A stretch of 64,000 bases of DNA, taken from contig QXEO01000464.1 in assembly GCA_007115705.1 (NCBI GenBank), forward strand, positions 9,168,317 through 9,232,316, given 5' to 3'. This DNA is from Dactylis glomerata. Lineage: Eukaryota > Streptophyta > Magnoliopsida > Poales > Poaceae. The first letter of the stretch is position 1; every line of letters starts with the position of its first letter. The position numbers were made by a program, and so were the translations under genes. The notes beneath the pieces were generated by a model, which searched no databases, was not told where the DNA came from, and was given only the letters and a program-made list of their open reading frames with translations. Positions 57,514 through 64,000 of the stretch are shown here, in pieces.

Positions 57514-60500
57514 TGTGACGACCTCAAATTTGATAACAAATTCGAAGTGCCCGTTATGTATTCCACCGCAATCCCAGAATCATTGTTGCGATATACATAA
57601 CGTAGTTGGTAACCAGTTCCATAGACATTACAATACGATGATTCAAATACAATGGTCATATAGACCAAGTCATATTACAACACAATATAGCAGCGGAAAT
57701 AACGTCTTCGGCCCATGCCTTCTCCCTACAGGCAAATGGCGACTCACGGAGACGAGCTTAGTTCTGGTACTCTTCTTCATACCCTTCCTCCTGGTATTCC
57801 TCCCCATAGTCTGGCCAAGTTGATAGCCAGGGACACAGCCGTGAGTACATTGGATGCACTCGCAAACCATCTTATAAATGAAAAGATGAAGTAGATATGC
57901 AAGGTTGGGTATAGTGGACTAAGCACTAAGTTGGTTTGCAAAAGCTAGTTTTATTTCCCAAGAATGCTCATTGGTAGAAAAGAGGTTTAGTTCTCTAAGT
58001 TCATTCTAAAGAGGAACTTCAATGGGTCAAGATCATGGTCAAGTCAAGTCAATTCAAATTCATGTCATTCACCAAGTTCACCCTTGTTATTTTTAGTCTT
58101 GACAAAAGCCAGGTAGAGTTTGCCAACCGTCCATGACCGAGGACTCGGCTATTCGAATAGTTTGAAAACCTCTGCAGAGGGGTACACTTTACCCACAAGA
58201 TTCGATACATCTGCCGGGAGAATTCCACGGTTCGCCATACACAAAGGTATGCGGGTTTCAGATAATCAAACAAAACCTTTCACTTGCTCATCCTAGTATA
58301 GGATCCTTCCCTAGAGCCCGGGATACGGAATTCCCGCTCCGGCGCCTCTAGTTCTGCCCATCCCGGGTACCGGGTTAGTGGAAACCACTTGGTCAAGAAG
58401 TATCCGCCCGTGGAGTCCTTCCATGAAGATTTGATGCAAGACCTCCCATACTAAGATAAACAAGCTACGGATTAAGCCCCTTCCCATATAGGGGTAACGT
58501 GGTTGTACGTTATAATTGGCACCCATGTACATCACTCGTTGTCAATTGAGAAATACATTTCATAGTTCTTAGTCAAGATTATTTTCTTTCATAAAGCCAT
58601 CGTGTAGGAGCAATCTCCCATTTCAAGTTTCAAGTTCAAGTCACCACCTTTCAAATGGGGTTCCTCCAGAGATAGCCTCAAATTTTATTAGCGACTAAGC
58701 AACTACATTGAGTGAGAGTACTACTAACTAGGGTTGGATAAACTCAGCTTGATGCCCTTGATAATCAAGACATCAATACACTTCTATCATTCTACTCTAG
58801 CAATTCAATCATGCAATTTACTTAAAATAAGTAGAATGCAATAGTAAAACTAGGTAGTGGGAGTATGAATCAAAAGATGGCTTGCCTTGGTTGGCAAAGT
58901 GTCCGGGGTTCTCTTCTTCTTCTTGATAATAATAATCCCCTCCAATATCCTCCTCGGCAACACTAGCGTCTAATAACGAATAAACACAAAGCACACCATC
59001 ACTTCACCAAGCTAACAACACACCAAGCACACATCTGTGTTTGTTAACCAAAGCATTCATGTTGCATTGTTATGGTGTTGGATTGTAAGTCTTTCTTCTA
59101 AGTTTTCTTCAAGTGTGCAAGCTAGATTCTTTGCTAAGTAGCATAAGTGGTTCACTTGTGCAGCATTGGTGTTGATTTAGGGTTACTAAGACAAGTTTAG
59201 GTGGGATGGGTCCACTAAGTGAATTGGTAAAGAGGGCAATTAATTCTAAGTGTGCACTAGTGATCTATCATTTTATGCTAACAAATAGGTTTGGGTTAGG
59301 GTCTAAATGATCACACTAATATGGTTTGGGTAGATTAGTGTTGACTAACAGTAAGAGGGGTCATTAGTGAGTTCACATTTTAATTTTCATGATTTTTGAT
59401 GGCTTAAATAATTTTCTAGAAATCTTTCATGATTAATAAAGCTATGGTCCCACTATTCATATCTAATTAAATTCCTAACTTATTTTGAATTCTAACCAGT
59501 TCTACTGTGTAGAGTATTTTATAAGCTTTCCAACGCATATTTATTTGCTAAAAACGGATTTGTAAAACTCCGGGAATTTGAATTGTAAAAACAGTGCTGA
59601 ATTTAGTTCGAAAATCGGACGGAAAAAAAATAAAAACGGGAAAAGATTAGTGCTGAATCCAAACTGGGCCGCACACAGGAGGCTACCGGGCCGGCCCACT
59701 AGGCTAAAGCTGGCTGGAGGTTAAGTGAAAAAAAAAGCTGACAAGGGGGGCCCGCTACTTAAAACGAAAGGGTATCGGGGCTTCTTCCCCGGGCGCTACT
59801 GGAACGTAAACGAGAGCAAGCTCTGGGAGCAGGGCGGCGACGGGGACGCTCACCGGAGCGGCGGCGACCGGCGGCGAGGATGCAGGGCGGATGCGGGGGT
59901 CCTCCTCCGCCACCTCCAGCAGGTACAGCTCCGGGGAAAGCTCAGCAATGCCGGGAACGTGCGGTGGCCTGCGGGGACGTCGAGGTCGGCGAGCTCGACT
60001 GAGAGCACGAGAGCGAGGGAAACGTTGTCTAGGAAGGTGCTGGGGATGGTGTGGTTCTTTTCAGGGAAGAAGGGCGCCCTTTTATAGGCGGGAGAGGGAG
60101 CACCGGCGAGGTCCAGAGGCGGCCAGCACACCGTGTGTGTCGGCCGTGGGAGGGGCAAGGCTTGGTTCTGGCGTGGGCGGCGGGCTGCTGCGTGCTGTAG
60201 GAGCATCCTGGCGCGATGGGAGGGGCTGAGATGGTCTGGTTCAGAGGGGGGCATGGTAGGGGTCCGGTGTGCTCTTCTTCCATGCCATCCATGTCTCACG
60301 GCCGGTGCTTGTGCAGGGGAGACAAGGAATCGACCCAGGAGATCCCAGAGCACTGCTTGGAGGTCAGAGACTAGGGCTAGGGCTGCCCAACACTGTGGCA
60401 AACAGTTGATGCGATTTTGCTAGATTTCTGCCCACCAAGTGTTTGTTGAAATGCCCGCAAGAACCCAAAATTTGATTTTTCAAATTTTTCCACTTTGGGT

Positions 60501-61034
60501 GCTCATCATATTGGATAAGATACCCAGGCATATTTTTGTTACAGTGAAAGGTTGAGTTTTGCAAAAATTTATATTTCAAATTTGATATGGTTTCTGTTTC
60601 AGATTCAAACTTTGGCTCAAGTTTGAGTGGTGTTCTGGTTTGAAATTTGGGTAAATCTTTGTTGGTTGAGTTAGTCCACAACTTGGTTAAGCTCAACTCA
60701 CTGGCCAAACATGAAGGTGGGTTCTAGGTTTCTTAACTCAAGGGCTCAAAGTAGGGTAGTCAAACAGATTTCCTAGATCATCTTTTCCTTCTCTTTTTCT
60801 TTCTTATTTTTATTTCTGGTTACTTTGGTTCTTATAATCTTTCTCAATTGATTCTGTTGGTTCACTTAGAATTAACTAGACAATACACAATCAAAAACAA
60901 CACACATGAAATCATAGAATACATAGAGTAGAAAATACATGTATGCATAAAATAATGAGTAAAAAGTTTTATTTGGGTCCAAAATTTGGTACTTTATTTA
61001 ATAAGAAGTGGATTACAATTTCTGAGTTGTTACA
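57514..61034 (-). mobile_element. 5' LTR of element E
   Basis: Pairs with 48222-51743. TATA at 60080-60086 (minus strand). Differences noticed from the 3' LTR include 59038, 59133, 59619, 59847, 59887, 60210 and 60822 and one A-run near 59730. Confidence 0.95.
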
Positions 61035-64000
61035 AAACTAGAAAAACACTAGTTGAAAAAGTGGTTGGGAATGGAAAGATGCACATCTCCACCAAAAATG
61101 GGACCATGGTTCCAAAGTCTGCTGGGGAACTTGCACAAACCATGGTCATCTGCCAAGGAAGACCAAGAGAACTCCTGCGTGGAAGCACCTCTCTGTGAGG
61201 GAGTCCACATGTGAGCCCTTGGGATGGCATGTTTGGTATTTTTCCTAGGTGATGCATCACTCACCATGACTCCATGCAGTGTTTTTTCATTTTTTTTGAT
61301 TTTTTCTGAATTCCCCAGGCCCCCCTCCGAGATCTAGGTCAGACTCGGCAGTGCCATCGATGTCTGCCAGGTGGGGTGGGAACCATGGTTTGGTCTTGGT
61401 TCTAGGGTCCCACACCCCCAGGGGACCTCCCTGTATTTTTCCCCAATTTTCCTGGTGTGCATTTCTTGTAGCCCCAGTGCAAAATTGGATTAAAAAGGAT
61501 TTAGGGCAAAAATAATTCATTATATGGCAGCAGGCCGAGATAATTCCTAAGCTCCTGGATGTGGCACCCCTGGCAGGTCCCCCACCCATGAAAAATAGAG
61601 TAGTGATGTTCTGCACACTGCCCTTGGTGGCCCCTTCACAAAAAAGCACCTGTTTCCACCCCTCCGGGCACCCGAAAAATGGGAAATGCATTTTTTATGT
61701 GGAAACTAGAAAAACACTAGTTGAAAAAGTGGTTGGGAATGGAAAGATGCACATCTCCACCAAAAATAGGACCATGGTTCCAAAGTTTGTTGTGGAACTT
61801 GCACAAACAACGGTCATCAGCCAAGGAAGACCAAGAGAACTCCTGTGTGGAAGCACCTCTCTGTGAGGGAGTCCACATGTGAACCCTTGGGATGGCATCT
61901 TTGGTATTTTTCCTAGGTGGTGCATCACTCACCATGACTTCATGCTGTGTTTTTCCATTTTTTTTTGATTTTTTTCTGAATTCCCCAGGCCCCCCTCCGA
62001 GATCTAGGTCAGACTCGGCGGTGCCATCGATGTCTGCCAAGTGGGGAGGGAACCATGGTTTGGTCTTGGTTCTAGGGTCCCACACCCCCAGGAGACGTCC
62101 CTGTATTTTTCCCCAATTTTCCTGGTGTGCATTTCTTGTAGCCCCAGTGCAAAATTGGATTAATAAGGATTTAGGGCAAAAATAATTCATTATATGGCAG
62201 CAGGCCGAGATAATTCCTAACCTACTGGATGTGGCACCCCTGGCAGGTCCCCCACCCATGAAAAATAGAGTGGTGATGTTCTGCACACTGCCCTTGGTGG
62301 CCCCTTCACAAAAAAGCACCTGTTTCGACCCCTCCGGGCACCTGAAAAATGGGAAATGCATTTTTTATGTGGAAACTAAAAAACACTAGTTTAAAAAGTG
62401 GTTGGGAATGCAAAGATGCACATCTCCACCAAAAATGGGACCATGGTTCCAAAGTTTGCTGTGGAACTTGCACAAACCATGGTCATCTGCCAAGGAAGAC
62501 CAAGAGAACTCCTGCGTGGAAGCACCTCTCTGTGAGGGAGTCCACATGTGAAACCTTGGGATGGTATGTTTGGTATTTTTCCTAGGTGGTCCATCACTCA
62601 CCATGACTCCATGCAGTGTTTTTCCATTTTTTGATTTTTTCTGAATTCCCCAGGCCCCCCTCCGAGATCTAGGTCAGACTCGGCGGTGCCATCGATGTCT
62701 GCCAGGTGGGGTGGGAACCATGGTTTGGTCTTGGTTCTAGGGTCCCACACCCCCAGGGGACCTCCCTGTATTTTTCCCCAATTTTCCTGGTGTGCATTTC
62801 TTGTAGCCCCAGTGCAAAATTGGATTAATAAGGATTTAGGGCAAAAATAATTCATTATATGGCAGCAGGCCGAGATAATTCCTAACCTACTGGATGTGGC
62901 ACCCCTGGCAGGTCCCCCACCCATGAAAAATAGAGTGGTGATGTTCTGCACAGTGCCCTAGGTGGCCCCTTCACAAAAAAGCACCTGTTTCGACCCCTCC
63001 GGGCACCCGAAAAATGGGAAATGCATTTTTTATGTGGAAACTAAAAAACACTAGTTGAAAAAGTGGTTGGGAATGCAAAGATGCACATCTCCACCAAAAA
63101 TGGGACCATGGTTCCAATGTTTGCTGTGGAACTTGCACAAACCATGGTCATCTGCCAAGGAATACCAAGAGAACTCCTGCGTGGAAGCACCTCTCTGTGA
63201 GGGAGTCCACATGTGAACCCTTGGGATGGCATGTTTGGTATTTTTCCTAGTTGGTGCATCACTCACCATGACTCCATGCAGTGTTTTTCCATTTTTTTTG
63301 ATATTTTCTGAATTCCCCAGGCCCCCCTCCGAGATCTAGGTCAGACTCGGCGGTGCCATCGATGTCTGCCAGGTGGGGTGGAAACCATGGTTTGGTCTTG
63401 GTTCTAGGGTCCCACACCCCTAGGGGACCTCCCTGTATTTTTCCCCAATTTTCCTGGTGTGCATTTCTTGTAGCCCCAGTGCAAAATTGGATTAATAAGG
63501 ATTTAGGGCAAAAATAATTCATTATATGGCAGCAGGCCGAGATAATTCCTAACCTACTGGATGTGGCACCCCTGGCAGGTCCCCCACCCATGAAAAATAG
63601 AGTGGTGATGTTCTGCACACTGCCCTTGGTGGCCCCTTCACAAAAAAGCACCAGTTTCGACCCCTCTGGGCACCCAAAAAATGGGAAATGCATTTTTTAT
63701 GTGGAAAATGGAAAAACACTAGTTGCAAAAGTGGTTGGGAATGCAAAGATGCACATCTCCACCAAAAATGGGACTATGGTTCCAAAGTCTGCTGGGGAAC
63801 TTGCACAAACCATGGTCATCTGCCAAGGAAGACCAAGAGAACTCCTGCGTGGAAGCACCTCTCTGTGAGAGAGTCCACATGTGAACCCTTGGGATGGCAA
63901 GTTTGGTATTTTTCCTAGGTGGTGCATCACTCACCATGACTCCATGCAGTGTTTTTCCATATTTTTTTGATTTTTTCTGAATTCCCCAGGCCCCCTCCGA
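61035..64000. repeat. 667-bp satellite array, right segment
   Basis: It resumes in the broken monomer of HOR unit seven, then anchors at 61255 (type a), 61923 (type b), 62592 (mostly generic, lacks TTGCAGCCCC and TTGGTCGCCCC), 63257 and 63925, and runs off the window. The last monomers no longer follow the a-b-c diagnostics, so the HOR appears to fade into ordinary monomers here. Confidence 0.95.

Larger units (their letters stand above)
48222..61034 (-). mobile_element. Element E: intact Tekay-type chromovirus (Ty3/gypsy), 12.8 kb
   Basis: LTRs at 48222-51743 (3522 bp) and 57514-61034 (3521 bp), plus-strand ends TGTGACGACC and GAGTTGTTACA, TSD AAACT. In element sense: 5' LTR, initiator-tRNA-Met primer site, extra ORF, gag-pol, PPT, 3' LTR. 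The gag-pol frame is unbroken (1511 codons) with a C-terminal chromodomain, which places it in the chromoviruses, most likely the Tekay/Del clade. By eye only about seven or eight substitutions and one A-run indel separate the LTRs (about 0.2 per cent), so insertion was recent, of the order of 0.1 million years at commonly used grass LTR rates. It broke a satellite HOR unit. Confidence 0.96.

Noticed and set aside
48222..61034. Element E as a CRM-type centromeric retrotransposon
   Set aside because: The C-terminus has a canonical chromodomain and the primer site and LTR length fit Tekay/Del; no CRM-type C-terminal motif was seen.

Overview
The window looks like intergenic DNA of a large-genome grass, most likely Triticeae (wheat, barley, rye or Aegilops). 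It holds nested LTR retrotransposons with Triticeae-type termini, a small CACTA transposon, a long ~667-bp satellite array and one broken fragment of an ordinary intron-containing gene. No bacterial, organellar, rRNA or tRNA gene was seen. The species guess comes from recalled LTR styles, not a search.

Layout. (1) 1-10957: the 5' part of a minus-strand Athila-clade Ty3/gypsy element ('C'; only gag and protease are present in the part seen). Its 3' non-coding region is split by a 4.66-kb solo LTR ('D', 1249-5908, TSD TTGTA). (2) 10958-11690: three exons of a minus-strand host gene with correct GT-AG introns and phases, cut in exon 3 by the LTR of C. Its upstream region runs to about 12331. (3) 12332-16324: start of the satellite, interrupted by a 1.9-kb non-autonomous CACTA element (13619-15525) that contains a ~630-bp TG/TA microsatellite. 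(4) 16325-33762: Athila element 'A' (minus strand, TSD GTGCA) inserted in the satellite. A is split inside reverse transcriptase by a second, plus-strand, non-autonomous Athila relative 'B' (22570-29555, TSD CACCT). (5) 33763-48221: satellite organised as a ~2.0-kb three-monomer higher-order repeat. (6) 48222-61034: element 'E', a full-length chromovirus with a C-terminal chromodomain (Tekay/Del type, minus strand, 3.52-kb LTRs, TSD AAACT). Its gag-pol is open and its LTRs are almost identical. (7) 61035-64000: the satellite continues off the right edge.

How the parts relate. A, B and C share a tRNA-Asp type primer site, AAGCTTGGGG-type polypurine tracts, homologous 3' non-coding regions and a GC-rich hairpin. 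B and C also share the first ~500 bp of their LTRs (U3 and TATA) but have unrelated R/U5 ends and different ORFs. A is the only one of the three with a full pol, so it or a sister could supply enzymes to B and C. D and E are related long-LTR families in opposite orientations. The order of events read from nesting is: C into the gene, then D into C; A into the satellite, then B into A; E into the satellite most recently.

Most interesting signals: the trimeric satellite HOR with a recombinant monomer and non-HOR flanks; an LTR-like internal promoter in A (hairpin plus TATA) in front of an extra 3' ORF; the chimeric LTR shared by B and C; the truncated host gene; and the frameshifted extra ORF upstream of gag in the otherwise intact element E.
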